Positions 1-7,111 are shown, numbered from the stretch's first letter. The stretch is DNA of 12,918 nt from an uncultured Clostridia bacterium (GCA_947306035.1 CAMZFG010000009.1:1-12918); one strand, 5' to 3'. Made by a program: numbers and translations. Notes: generated by a model from the letters alone, not told the origin.

Positions 1-251
1 TGCCCGTGCTGGTCGATTTTTACGCCGACTGGTGCGGCCCCTGCCAGATGCTGGCGCCCGCCGTGGCCGAGATCGCCCGTGAAAAAGCGGGGCAGGTCAA
101 AGTGTGCAAGATCAACGTAGACGACGAAACGCCCCTTGCCATTCGCTACGGCGTCAACAGCATTCCCGCGCTGATGGTGTTCAAAAACGGGCAGGTCGTC
201 AATTCTTCGATCGGCTATTGCCAAAAAGCGGATATCCTGAAAATGCTGTAA
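1..251 (+). CDS. trxA: Thioredoxin, 3' part (5' end cut by window edge)
   Basis: Cytoplasmic thiol-disulfide oxidoreductase that reduces protein disulfides with electrons from thioredoxin reductase. The reading frame is already open at the first bases of the window, so the start codon lies outside; about 82 of the usual ~105 residues are present. The visible part holds the redox motif WCGPC (bases 30-44), the preceding VDFYAD strand and the cis-proline segment SIPALMVFKNGQ typical of classical thioredoxins. The gtg at 6-8 is an internal valine codon, not a start. The C-terminus has normal length. No clear terminator follows, and the next promoter begins 33 bases after the stop. Whether it is the main trxA or a paralogue cannot be told from this fragment. 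Confidence 0.93.
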   Translation, partial: PVLVDFYADWCGPCQMLAPAVAEIAREKAGQVKVCKINVDDETPLAIRYGVNSIPALMVFKNGQVVNSSIGYCQKADILKML

Positions 252-283
252 AGCGCCTTGCCGCAAAAAATTCGCCGCGCCCC

Positions 284-312
284 TTGACAAGGCGCGCGTC
301 GCGTTTTATAAT
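284..312 (+). promoter_or_regulatory. Sigma-A promoter of the glp operon
   Basis: Perfect consensus elements are visible: TTGACA at 284-289, a 17-base spacer and TATAAT at 307-312. Transcription should start near 318-320, which puts the leader terminator directly at the 5' end of the RNA. An 8-bp inverted repeat (253-260 with 288-295) overlaps the -35 box. A consensus promoter followed by a terminator fits regulation by antitermination rather than by promoter strength. Confidence 0.88.
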
Positions 313-323
313 GTAGGTAATGT

Positions 324-382
324 GGAGATTTGGAGATGCAGGAGTACACGGGTGCCCGTGTCCTTTCGGCGTCTCCTTTTTT
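324..382 (+). terminator. Leader terminator/attenuator upstream of glpP (probable GlpP target)
   Basis: The outer stem pairs GGAGATGC (332-339) with GCGTCTCC (369-376), including one G-U pair. The inner stem pairs ACACGGG (346-352) with CCCGTGT (355-361). Six T residues follow (377-382). This is an intrinsic terminator in the 5' leader, before the glpP ribosome binding site. In Bacillus subtilis, GlpP bound to glycerol-3-phosphate acts on such leaders of glp genes to allow read-through. That GlpP acts here, on its own operon, is inferred from position. A second GGAGAT copy at 324-329 could compete for the 3' arm. Confidence 0.85.
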
Positions 383-405
383 ATTGAACGTTTGGGGGTA
401 TTGCC

Positions 406-966
406 ATGACCGTTCAGGATCTTAACAACCGACTGATGGCCCGCCCGGTGATCGCCGCCGTCCGCGAGGACGGTATGCAAAAGGCGCTGGCTTCGCCCGC
501 CGCGGCGATCTTTTGCCTGCGCGCCGATCTTTTGACCGTGGGCGAGTGGTGCCGCGCCGCCAAAAAAGCCGGCAAGGCGCTGTTCGTGCATCTGGATCTG
601 GCCGACGGCATCGGCCGCGACCGCACGGGCATCGCGTATCTCGCGCGGCAGGGCGCGGACGGTATCATCAGCACGCGCAATCAACTCATCAAAGCCGCCC
701 GCGACGAGGGACTGATGACGGTGCAGCGCTTTTTCGCGCTGGATTCGCAGGGCGTCGAGGCCATGGCCGAAACGCTGGCGCAGACCTCGCCCGATTTTGT
801 CGAGATCATGCCCGGCGTGGCCTGCAAGATCATCGGCCGCTTTGCGGGCGGGCGCACGCCCGTGATCGCGGGGGGCCTCATTGAAACGCCCGAAGAGGCG
901 CGCGCGGCGCTTGACGCGGGCGCGATGGCCGTTTCCACGGGGCGCCGCGCGTTATGGGATCTGTAA
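406..966 (+). CDS. glpP: Glycerol-3-phosphate responsive antiterminator GlpP
   Basis: RNA-acting regulator that, with glycerol-3-phosphate bound, prevents early termination in leaders of glp transcripts. The product is 186 residues, the usual family size, and the GlpP (PF04309) signature is recognisable throughout: an N-terminal PVIAAVR segment, FVHLDLADGIGRD near residues 60-72, GADGIISTRN, TVQRFFALDS, FVEIMPGVACKII and, near the end, PVIAGGLIETPEEA then AVSTGRRALWDL. The fold is expected to be a phosphate-binding TIM barrel. The start at 406 has a GGGGG Shine-Dalgarno at 394-398. It is the first gene after a promoter plus leader terminator and is followed 32 bases later by the glycerol-3-phosphate dehydrogenase genes, so self-regulation together with its targets is likely. 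Confidence 0.95.
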   Translation: MTVQDLNNRLMARPVIAAVREDGMQKALASPAAAIFCLRADLLTVGEWCRAAKKAGKALFVHLDLADGIGRDRTGIAYLARQGADGIISTRNQLIKAARDEGLMTVQRFFALDSQGVEAMAETLAQTSPDFVEIMPGVACKIIGRFAGGRTPVIAGGLIETPEEARAALDAGAMAVSTGRRALWDL

Positions 967-998
967 ATATTTCAAATACGGATAGAGGAGCAAAACGA

Positions 999-2429
999 AT
1001 GTATGACGTCATTGTGGCCGGCGCCGGCGTGATCGGCGGTATGCTGGCACGGGAACTGACCCGCTACCGCCTGTCGGTCTGCCTGCTGGAGCGGGAGAAC
1101 GACGTGGCCTGCGGCGCCACCAAAGCCAACAGCGGCATCGTGCACGGGGGTTACGACCCGGAGCCCGGCACGCTGAAAGCGAAAATGAACGCGGACGGGG
1201 TCGAAAAACTCTTTGCGACCGCCGCCGAACTGCACGTGCCCGCCTCGCGGTGCGGCTCGATGGTCGTGGCGTTCTCCGCCGAAGAGGATAAGACCGTCAA
1301 GGCGCTTTTCGCGCGCGGGCAGGCCAACGGCATCGGGGGGCTCTCGGTGCTGTCGGGCGACGAGGCGCGGGCGCTGGAACCGGCGCTTTCTCCCGCCGTC
1401 ACCTCGGCGCTGCTGGTGCCGAACGCGGGCGTCGTCTGCCCCTATCAGCTGACCATTGCCGCCGTGGGCAACGCCATGGACAACGGCGCGGAACTGAAAC
1501 TGAATTTTGAGATCGTTGCCGTGACGCGCGAAGCGGACGGCTTTACCGTGACCGCCGCCGACGGGCAGACCGTGCGCGGCCGCTATTTGGTCAACTGTGC
1601 CGGCGGGCATGCCGACGCGGTGGCCGCCATGGCGGGCGACGGGTTCTTTACCCTGATCCCGCGCGCGGGCGAATATATGCTGCTCGACCGTGCCGAGGGC
1701 GAGCGGGTACGGCACACCGTTTTTCAGGTGCCTACCAAAGAGGGCAAAGGCGTGCTGGTGACCCCCACCGCCGACGGCAATCTGCTGGTCGGGCCCACCG
1801 CCACGCGCGTGGAGAGCGCCGAGAGCACCGAGACGACCCCGGCGGGGCTTGAAACGGTGGCGCGTCTGGCCGCCAAAAGCGTGCCCACGGTCAACTTCCG
1901 TCAGGTCATCACGTCCTTTTCCGGCGTGCGCGCCTCGGTGGCGGGCGGCGACTTTATCATTGAGCCGTCAAAAAAGGTGTCGGGACTGCTCCACGTGGCG
2001 GCCATCGACTCTCCGGGTCTTACTTCCTGCGTTTCCATTGCGGAATACGCGGTCACGCTGCTGCGGGGCATGGGCCTTGCGACCGAAAAGGATCCCGCTT
2101 TCAACGGCGAACGGGCCGACACCCACGCCTTTCGCCGCATGAACGACGCCGAGCGCGACGCTTTTATCAAAGAACACCCCGACTACGGCAAGATCGTTTG
2201 CCGCTGTGAAACGGTGACCGAGGGCGAGATCCGCGACGCGCTTCGCCGCAACCCGCCCGCCGCCGATATCGACGGCGTCAAACGGCGCACCCGCGCGGGC
2301 ATGGGGCGGTGTCAGGGCGGCTTCTGCATGCCCTACGTCATGCGCCTGATCAGCGAGGAAAAGCAGATCGCCATGACCGACGTGACCAAAAACGGCGGCG
2401 GCTCCAAACAACTGAAAGGCCGCATTTGA
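999..2429 (+). CDS. glpA: FAD-dependent glycerol-3-phosphate dehydrogenase, GlpA-like, with [2Fe-2S] domain
   Basis: Predicted flavoenzyme oxidising sn-glycerol-3-phosphate to dihydroxyacetone phosphate. The 476-residue product starts with a Rossmann FAD motif (VAGAGVIGG, residues 6-14), followed by a DAO-type oxidoreductase domain to about residue 360, including the segment ATKANSGIVHGGYDP. The C-terminal part is a BFD-like [2Fe-2S] domain with C401-x-C403 and C438-x4-C443. The ATG at 999 is chosen because AGAGGAG (984-990) lies upstream and the FAD motif follows at once; an in-frame ATG at 954 would overlap glpP and lacks a comparable site. The substrate is inferred from the GlpP context and from the common clostridial arrangement with the next two genes. 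Related DAO enzymes such as L-2-hydroxyglutarate oxidase are the main alternative. Confidence 0.87.
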   Translation: MYDVIVAGAGVIGGMLARELTRYRLSVCLLERENDVACGATKANSGIVHGGYDPEPGTLKAKMNADGVEKLFATAAELHVPASRCGSMVVAFSAEEDKTVKALFARGQANGIGGLSVLSGDEARALEPALSPAVTSALLVPNAGVVCPYQLTIAAVGNAMDNGAELKLNFEIVAVTREADGFTVTAADGQTVRGRYLVNCAGGHADAVAAMAGDGFFTLIPRAGEYMLLDRAEGERVRHTVFQVPTKEGKGVLVTPTADGNLLVGPTATRVESAESTETTPAGLETVARLAAKSVPTVNFRQVITSFSGVRASVAGGDFIIEPSKKVSGLLHVAAIDSPGLTSCVSIAEYAVTLLRGMGLATEKDPAFNGERADTHAFRRMNDAERDAFIKEHPDYGKIVCRCETVTEGEIRDALRRNPPAADIDGVKRRTRAGMGRCQGGFCMPYVMRLISEEKQIAMTDVTKNGGGSKQLKGRI

Positions 2430-2441
2430 GGGGGTGACGGT

Positions 2442-3692
2442 ATGAAATATCATGATATAGTCATCGTGGGCGGCGGCCCTGCCGGCATGGCGGCGGCCGT
2501 GGCGGCCTTTGACGCGGGCGTCACCGACGTGGCCATTCTCGACCGCGAAGAAAAACTCGGCGGCATTCTCAAACAATGCATTCACAACGGTTTCGGCCTG
2601 CACAAACTCGGCCGTGAACTGACGGGGCCGGAATATGCCGACGTGTACCGCGCCGAGGTGGAAAAGCGGGGCATTGCCGTATATACGAACACCATGGTCA
2701 CCGCCGTCTCGCCCGAACGGGTCGTCACGGCGCAGAACCGTTCCGGCGTGCTGACGCTCTCCGCGGGCGCCGTGGTGCTGGCCATGGGCTGCCGCGAGCG
2801 CAGCCGCGGCGCGCTCAACATCAGCGGCACGCGTCCGGCGGGCGTTTACAGCGCGGGCACGGCGCAAAAACTGATGAACTGCGAGGGTTATCGCGTGGGC
2901 GAGCGCGTGGTCATTCTCGGCTCCGGCGACATCGGGCTGATCATGGCCCGCCGCCTGTCGCTGGAGGGCGCCAAAGTCGAGGCGGTCTGCGAGATCATGC
3001 CCTATTCGGGCGGCCTTATCCGCAACATCGTGCAATGCCTGGAAGATTTCGGCATTCCGCTCTACCTGTCGCACACCGTGGCAGAGATCCACGGGCGGCG
3101 GCGCGTGGAGGGCGTGACAATCGCAGAGGTGGACGACAAACGGCGCGTGATCGAGGCGACCAAACGCTACGTGCCCTGCGACACCCTGCTGCTCTCCTGC
3201 GGTCTGATCCCCGAAAACGAACTGACCCGCGCGGCAGGCATTCCCATGGATCCCGTCACGGGCGGTGCGCTGGTGGACGAACACCGGCAGACCGCGGTGC
3301 CCGGCATTTTTGCCTGCGGCAACGTGCTGCAGGTGCACGACCTGGTGGACTACGTCTCGGACGAGGCGGAGATCGCCGGCGCGGGCGCGGCGGCGTTTGT
3401 CAGAAACAAAGCCGAAAATCGTGCCGCCGTGACCACAAAGGCCGGCAACGGGGTGCGATACGTGCTGCCCCAGCAGGTGCGCGCCGACGGCGGCGAAGAC
3501 GTTTCGCTGTTCCTGCGCGTTGTCAGACCCTTCGGCAAAGTGCGCTATACCGTGTCTGACGGCGAGCGCGTGCTTGCCACTGCCAACCGTCTCAAAGCCG
3601 CGCCGGGCGAAATGGAAAAGATCACGGTGAGCCGCGACAAGTGGCAAAACGTCACGGGCCCCGTGACCGTCTCTTTGGAGGAACTGGCATGA
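2442..3692 (+). CDS. FAD/NAD(P)-binding oxidoreductase, second subunit of the G3P dehydrogenase complex
   Basis: 416-residue flavoprotein with two dinucleotide-binding folds: IVGGGPAG (residues 8-15) for FAD and VVILGSGDIG (156-165) for a second nucleotide, probably NAD(P). A C-terminal GIFACGNVLQVHDLVDYVS segment (about 288-306) is the usual FAD-contacting motif. The first Rossmann fold is not followed by a CxxC redox disulfide, so it is not a thioredoxin-reductase or lipoamide-dehydrogenase type. It starts 12 bases after the dehydrogenase stop with a GAGGGGG site overlapping that stop, and its own stop overlaps the next start. In this three-gene set it probably passes electrons from the GlpA-like subunit to NAD+ or another acceptor; the acceptor is not visible in the sequence. 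It occupies the place GlpB has in Escherichia coli but should not be assumed equivalent. Confidence 0.85.
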   Translation: MKYHDIVIVGGGPAGMAAAVAAFDAGVTDVAILDREEKLGGILKQCIHNGFGLHKLGRELTGPEYADVYRAEVEKRGIAVYTNTMVTAVSPERVVTAQNRSGVLTLSAGAVVLAMGCRERSRGALNISGTRPAGVYSAGTAQKLMNCEGYRVGERVVILGSGDIGLIMARRLSLEGAKVEAVCEIMPYSGGLIRNIVQCLEDFGIPLYLSHTVAEIHGRRRVEGVTIAEVDDKRRVIEATKRYVPCDTLLLSCGLIPENELTRAAGIPMDPVTGGALVDEHRQTAVPGIFACGNVLQVHDLVDYVSDEAEIAGAGAAAFVRNKAENRAAVTTKAGNGVRYVLPQQVRADGGEDVSLFLRVVRPFGKVRYTVSDGERVLATANRLKAAPGEMEKITVSRDKWQNVTGPVTVSLEELA

Positions 3693-4036
3693 AACGAAAT
3701 CTCATTTGCATCATTTGCCCCCGCGGCTGCGCCATGACCGTGGAGGGCGAGGGCACTGACCTGACCGTCACCGGCAACACCTGCCCCAAAGGCAAACAGT
3801 ATGCCATTGACGAATGCACGCACCCCATGCGCACCGTCACCTCGACCGTGCGCGTCACCAACCGGCCGGATACCATGGTCAGCGTCAAGACCGCCGCGCC
3901 GGTGCCGAAAGACGCTATTTTCGAGGTCATGAAACGCATTCGCGCCACCACCGTAAAGGCCCCCGTCAAGGCGGGCGCGGTGCTGGTGGCCGACGTGTTC
4001 GGCACCGACGTTATCGCCACCAAATCCGTTGAGTAA
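3689..4036 (+). CDS. DUF1667 four-cysteine protein
   Basis: Small protein of 115 residues that begins MKRNLICIICPRGC, the typical opening of DUF1667 proteins. C7, C10, C14 and C32 form a CxxCx3C...C pattern like that binding a [4Fe-4S] cluster or zinc in the N-terminal domain of molybdopterin oxidoreductases; cluster binding is inferred. C43 is an additional cysteine. The ATG overlaps the previous stop by four bases (ATGA), and GGAGG lies just upstream (3677-3681), so translation is coupled. The family is regularly found next to GlpA-like and FAD oxidoreductase genes in Clostridia and Thermotoga, suggesting an electron-transfer or assembly role in glycerol-3-phosphate oxidation. The biochemical function is not established to my knowledge. 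Confidence 0.9.
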   Translation: MKRNLICIICPRGCAMTVEGEGTDLTVTGNTCPKGKQYAIDECTHPMRTVTSTVRVTNRPDTMVSVKTAAPVPKDAIFEVMKRIRATTVKAPVKAGAVLVADVFGTDVIATKSVE

Positions 4037-4068
4037 GTTGAAGCAAGGTGTCGGAAAATCAAACAAAG

Positions 4069-4094
4069 AGCCCCGCCGTGCGGCGGGGCTTTTC
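4069..4094. terminator. Bidirectional intrinsic terminator between converging operons
   Basis: A near-perfect GC-rich stem pairs AGCCCCGCCG (4069-4078) with CGGCGGGGCT (4081-4090). On the plus strand it is followed by a T run that ends the glp operon. On the minus strand it is followed by CTTTGTTTGATTTT, so it can also end the rlmH transcript, whose stop codon is about 20 bases away. It fills the only gap between the two converging operons (4037-4109). Confidence 0.9.
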
Positions 4095-4109
4095 ATTTTC
4101 GGGAAAGCG

Positions 4110-4589
4110 CTATTTGTGGTATTTTCCGCCGTTCAGAATGGAAAGACTGCGGTAGAGCGTTTCCAGTACCACCACGCGGGTCATCTGGTGCGGAAAGGTG
4201 AGTTTCGAGAGCGACAGGCGGCGGTCGGCGGCGGATTTGACCCGCGGCGAAAGGCCGTAGGAACTGCCGATGACCAGCGCCAGCTCGCCCGTGTTTTTCA
4301 TCACGTCTGCCAGCATATCGGCCAGTTGCGGCGAAGAGACCTGCTCACCCTCGACGCACAGCGCCCACAGCGCGGCGCGCGGTGGTACGGCGCCGAGTAC
4401 GGCTTCCGCCTCTTTTTCCAGCGCGGCGGCGATCTCGGCGGGCGCGGGGTCGTCCGGCAGGCGGACTTCTTTCAACTCTACGATCTCGGTCTTGGCGTAG
4501 GCCGAGAGCCGCTTTTGATATTCGGCGGCGGCTTCGCGCCAGTAGGGCTCTTTGAGCGAGCCAGTCACGATCAGGCGAATACGAAACAT
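4110..4589 (-). CDS. rlmH: 23S rRNA (pseudouridine1915-N3)-methyltransferase RlmH
   Basis: SPOUT-class methyltransferase that methylates pseudouridine 1915 in helix 69 of 23S rRNA, using S-adenosylmethionine, on assembled 70S ribosomes. The product has 159 residues, exactly the usual family length. Visible marks are the N-terminal MFRIRLIVTGSLKEPYW, the cofactor-loop segment VIGSSYGLSP (106-115, where most members have VIGG), SLSKLTFPHQMTR (126-138) and the highly conserved end GGKYHK. The start lies 7 bases after the walJ stop, with a GAGGT site between them. It is the last gene of the minus-strand operon. The walJ-rlmH neighbourhood is common in Firmicutes. Confidence 0.96.
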   Translation of the reverse strand: MFRIRLIVTGSLKEPYWREAAAEYQKRLSAYAKTEIVELKEVRLPDDPAPAEIAAALEKEAEAVLGAVPPRAALWALCVEGEQVSSPQLADMLADVMKNTGELALVIGSSYGLSPRVKSAADRRLSLSKLTFPHQMTRVVVLETLYRSLSILNGGKYHK

Positions 4590-4596
4590 AGCGACC

Positions 4597-5382
4597 TCAC
4601 AATTCCGTCACGTGATCCGGGGCGGCGGCACGCACCGTCACGCCCGTGCCGCACAAGGCGGCCGTGACCGCGGCAAGCGCCAGTTCGGGGGTGTTGTTGG
4701 TCTCCGAAAGATGCGCCAGCAGCAGGCGTTTGGCTCCGGCGGCGACCAGTTTTTGCGCCAGCGCGGCGCAGTCCGCGTTGGAGAGGTGGCCGCGCGCGGA
4801 TGCGATGCGCCGTTTCAGTTCTTCGGGGTAGGGGCCCGTCATCAGCATGGTCTCGTCGTGGTTGCACTCCACCACGGCGGCCTCGCAGCCGCAAAAGCCC
4901 GTCAGCACGCTGTCGGTCACGTGGCCGATGTCGGTGGCGTAGCCGATCTCGTGCACGCGCCCTTCGCGGCAAACGCGCACCCGGTAGCCGACGCTGTAAC
5001 GGCTGTCGTGCGGCGTTTCAAAACTGGAAACGCAAAAAGGCCCTACCTGTACCGAGAAAAGCGGGGGATGTACGACCAAATGCGGGGCCACGCACGCGGA
5101 CCCGCGGCAGGCGAGCAGCGCGGCGGCGCTGGGCTCGGTGATATGTACCGGAACGGGGTGACGTTTGAGAAAAACGGCAAGCGCCGCCGTATGGTCGCTG
5201 TGTTCGTGCGTCAGAAACACGGCCGAGAGTTTTTCGGGCGGGCAGCCGGCCTCGGTCAGGGCGGCGCACAGCGTGCGGGCGCTTTTGCCCGCGTCGATCA
5301 GAATGGCCGTATCTTCCGCTTCGAGCAGGGCGGCGTTGCCCGTCGAACCGGAATAAAGCAGCCGCAAGCGATAATCGTTCAT
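4597..5382 (-). CDS. walJ: MBL-fold metallohydrolase, WalJ/YycJ family
   Basis: Metallo-beta-lactamase-fold protein of 261 residues. The dinuclear metal motif HEHSDH is at residues 59-64, preceded by the strand ILIDAGKSA. Later conserved segments are ETPHDSRYSVGY, YATDIGHVTD, VECNHDETML and GHLSNADC, all matching the YycJ/WalJ family. In Bacillus subtilis this gene belongs to the WalRK cell-wall regulon cluster; its exact substrate is unresolved, though a nuclease role linked to DNA replication and repair has been proposed. The ATG at 5382 overlaps the upstream stop as ATGA, and the SGSTGN motif begins at residue 11 as expected; an in-frame ATG further upstream would add 28 unrelated residues. 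No WalRK genes lie in this window. Confidence 0.93.
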   Translation of the reverse strand: MNDYRLRLLYSGSTGNAALLEAEDTAILIDAGKSARTLCAALTEAGCPPEKLSAVFLTHEHSDHTAALAVFLKRHPVPVHITEPSAAALLACRGSACVAPHLVVHPPLFSVQVGPFCVSSFETPHDSRYSVGYRVRVCREGRVHEIGYATDIGHVTDSVLTGFCGCEAAVVECNHDETMLMTGPYPEELKRRIASARGHLSNADCAALAQKLVAAGAKRLLLAHLSETNNTPELALAAVTAALCGTGVTVRAAAPDHVTEL

Positions 5383-5786
5383 TTGAAAAACGGCTCCAGA
5401 ATGAAAAGTTGAATGGCGTCGAACAAAAAGACCAGCACCAGCGGCAGTATGACGACCATCATCCATTTTGATTTTTCAAGCCGCGCCCGGCCGTCTTCGA
5501 TAAAGGCCTGCTTTTCCTCGTCGGTCATGGTGTCGGGCAGTTGATCGGCCGTGACGCCGCGGCGGTAGAGAAAGCGGTTGTAAATGAGATAGGCCAGCAC
5601 GAACGCGAGCAGCACGGCGGCGTACAGCCCCATGACCAGCGCCGACCAGAAGGTCTCGTCCGTCATTTCGGCATAATAGAGCAGCACGCGGTACACCATA
5701 AAGAACAGCAGGGTGTTGACGATCACCAGCAGCAGGCGGCGTGCGTTTTTGTTTTGCCACAGATCTGAAAAAGGTTTTCTCTCCAT
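5379..5786 (-). CDS. Small membrane protein, three predicted helices, function unknown
   Basis: I do not recognise a named family. The 135-residue product has three hydrophobic segments, about 17-37, 46-70 and 108-131. Between the second and third lies a polar, acidic stretch (DQLPDTMTDEEKQAF, about 81-95) that resembles a short amphipathic helix. There is no signal peptidase site and no metal or catalytic motif that I can see. The start has GAGAGGA four bases upstream (5791-5797). Its stop overlaps the walJ start by four bases, so the two are translationally coupled, which may mean a shared envelope-related role. Codon use matches its neighbours. It is clearly a real gene from its coupling and its coherent membrane topology. 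Confidence 0.85.
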   Translation of the reverse strand: MERKPFSDLWQNKNARRLLLVIVNTLLFFMVYRVLLYYAEMTDETFWSALVMGLYAAVLLAFVLAYLIYNRFLYRRGVTADQLPDTMTDEEKQAFIEDGRARLEKSKWMMVVILPLVLVFLFDAIQLFILEPFFK

Positions 5787-5797
5787 GTTATCCTCTC

Positions 5798-5822
5798 AAA
5801 AGGGGCCGCTTTCGGCGGCCCC
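5798..5822 (-). terminator. Terminator-like hairpin between galK and the small membrane protein gene
   Basis: On the minus strand GGGGCCGC and GCGGCCCC form an 8-bp perfect GC stem with a CGAAA loop, followed by only four T residues (5801-5798) and then directly by the GAGAGGA ribosome binding site of the next gene. It starts six bases after the galK stop. The short T run suggests partial termination, or a stabilising or processing hairpin, inside the operon rather than a full stop. Confidence 0.6.
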
Positions 5823-5827
5823 GCGCT

Positions 5828-7111
5828 TTACAGAACGGCAATGGCGCCCGCGGCGCGCACGTGCAGGGGAATGGTGGCTCCCCGGCCGAACACGCCGTCC
5901 ATCAGGGCGGCAAGACCCGGCACGTCTTCCTGGCGCAAAAACACCTGAATGGTGCCGGCAAATCCGCCCCCGTGCACGCGGAAAGCGCCCGGTTTGGCGG
6001 CGAGATACGTCTCGGCTAGGCACAGCGCCAGCGACAGGCCTTGTTCCGCCACGTTCTTGGTGGTATAGACGTTTTGCAGGTAGCAGAACGAGGAACGCCC
6101 CGAGGCGATCACGTTCTCGAAAAAGGCGTTCAAATCGCCCCGTTGCAGGGCTTTTTTCTGCGCGGCGACCCGCTTGTTCTCGGCAAAGAAGTGCAGAGCG
6201 CGCAGCACGGCGCGGTCGCCGACCTTTTCGCGCAGCGCGGGCAGCGCGGCCAGCACGGCCTGCTCGTTTGTCTCGCGCAGCACCGTCGCGCCAAGCGCGG
6301 CGGCCAACGCCTTCATTTCGGCGGGCACGGCGGCGTAGTCGGCGGTCAAGTCCGCGTGGTTGCCGCCCGTGTTGACGATGCACAGCGCATAGCCCGCGGC
6401 GGTCAGATCGAACCCGATCTTATCGATCATGGGGTTTTGGGGGTCGGCAAAGTCGATGGCGATAATGCCGCCCACGCCGCAGGCCATCTGATCCATCAGC
6501 CCGCAGGGTTTGCCGAAAAACACGTTCTCGGCGTACTGGGCGATCTTGGCGATCTCCACGTTGTCCACGCGGCCGTCGTTGTAGAGGTGATTTTCGATGT
6601 TGCCGATCATATCCTCGAAGGCGGCGGAAGAGGAGAGCCCCGAGCCCTTGAGCACCGAAGAGGTGGTGTAGGCGACGAAACCGCCCGTCGAAAAGCCGCG
6701 GTCGCAAAATCCGCGGCACATACCGGCGATCAGGGCGTCGGAATACGCGAAGCGGGCGGGGTCGGGTTCTTTGCGGTCAGCCAGCGTCACCACGTCCTCG
6801 GGAAAGCCCTCGGATTTGACGCGCACCACGCCGTCGTCGGTTTTGGCGGCTACCGCGATGATGTCCAGGTCGATCGAGGCGGCCACCACGCAGCCGTGGT
6901 TGTGGTCGGTGTGGTTGCCGGAAAGTTCGGAACGGCCGGGCACCGAGAACAGGCGCACGTCGTCGCGTTTGCCGTAGCGTTTTTCAAAGGCGGCAACGGC
7001 TTTTTGATACCGTTCCCGCTGTTCTTGCAGTTTATCCGCGCCGTACAGCGCCGTCAGGCGGTCGTCGAGACCGCCTTGTTCGATCGTTTCGATCAGTCGT
7101 TCGGTGTTCAT
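5828..7111 (-). CDS. galK: Galactokinase-family GHMP sugar kinase
   Basis: Predicted to phosphorylate galactose at C1 with ATP, the entry step of the Leloir pathway, in the cytoplasm. The 427-residue product has the three GHMP motifs: sugar signature GRSELSGNHTDHNHG (59-73), ATP loop GSGLSSSAAFE (156-166) and C-terminal GGGFAGT (381-387). The expected catalytic aspartate is D207 in CGLMDQMAC. The sugar signature departs from the classical GRxNLIGEHTDYN: N66 stands where galactokinases usually have a sugar-contacting glutamate. This variant form is, as I recall, common among clostridial proteins annotated as galactokinase, but another sugar substrate is possible. The start overlaps the hprK stop by four bases (ATGA). 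No other Leloir gene is in the window. Confidence 0.88.
   Translation of the reverse strand: MNTERLIETIEQGGLDDRLTALYGADKLQEQRERYQKAVAAFEKRYGKRDDVRLFSVPGRSELSGNHTDHNHGCVVAASIDLDIIAVAAKTDDGVVRVKSEGFPEDVVTLADRKEPDPARFAYSDALIAGMCRGFCDRGFSTGGFVAYTTSSVLKGSGLSSSAAFEDMIGNIENHLYNDGRVDNVEIAKIAQYAENVFFGKPCGLMDQMACGVGGIIAIDFADPQNPMIDKIGFDLTAAGYALCIVNTGGNHADLTADYAAVPAEMKALAAALGATVLRETNEQAVLAALPALREKVGDRAVLRALHFFAENKRVAAQKKALQRGDLNAFFENVIASGRSSFCYLQNVYTTKNVAEQGLSLALCLAETYLAAKPGAFRVHGGGFAGTIQVFLRQEDVPGLAALMDGVFGRGATIPLHVRAAGAIAVL

Noticed and set aside
253..295. Inverted repeat after trxA as the trxA terminator
   Set aside because: The 8-bp stem has a 27-base loop and no T run at its 3' side, and it overlaps the glp promoter. 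It is reported as a possible operator instead.
1968..3647. Long minus-strand open frame (about 559 codons) opposite the two glp oxidoreductase genes
   Set aside because: It is rich in His, Ala, Arg and Gly, matches no family I know, and lies opposite two convincing flavoprotein genes. Such frames arise from the codon bias of GC-rich genes.
4552..5412. Plus-strand frame of about 286 codons opposite walJ
   Set aside because: Gly/Arg/His-rich shadow of walJ. The HEHSDH metal motif and family segments are on the minus strand.
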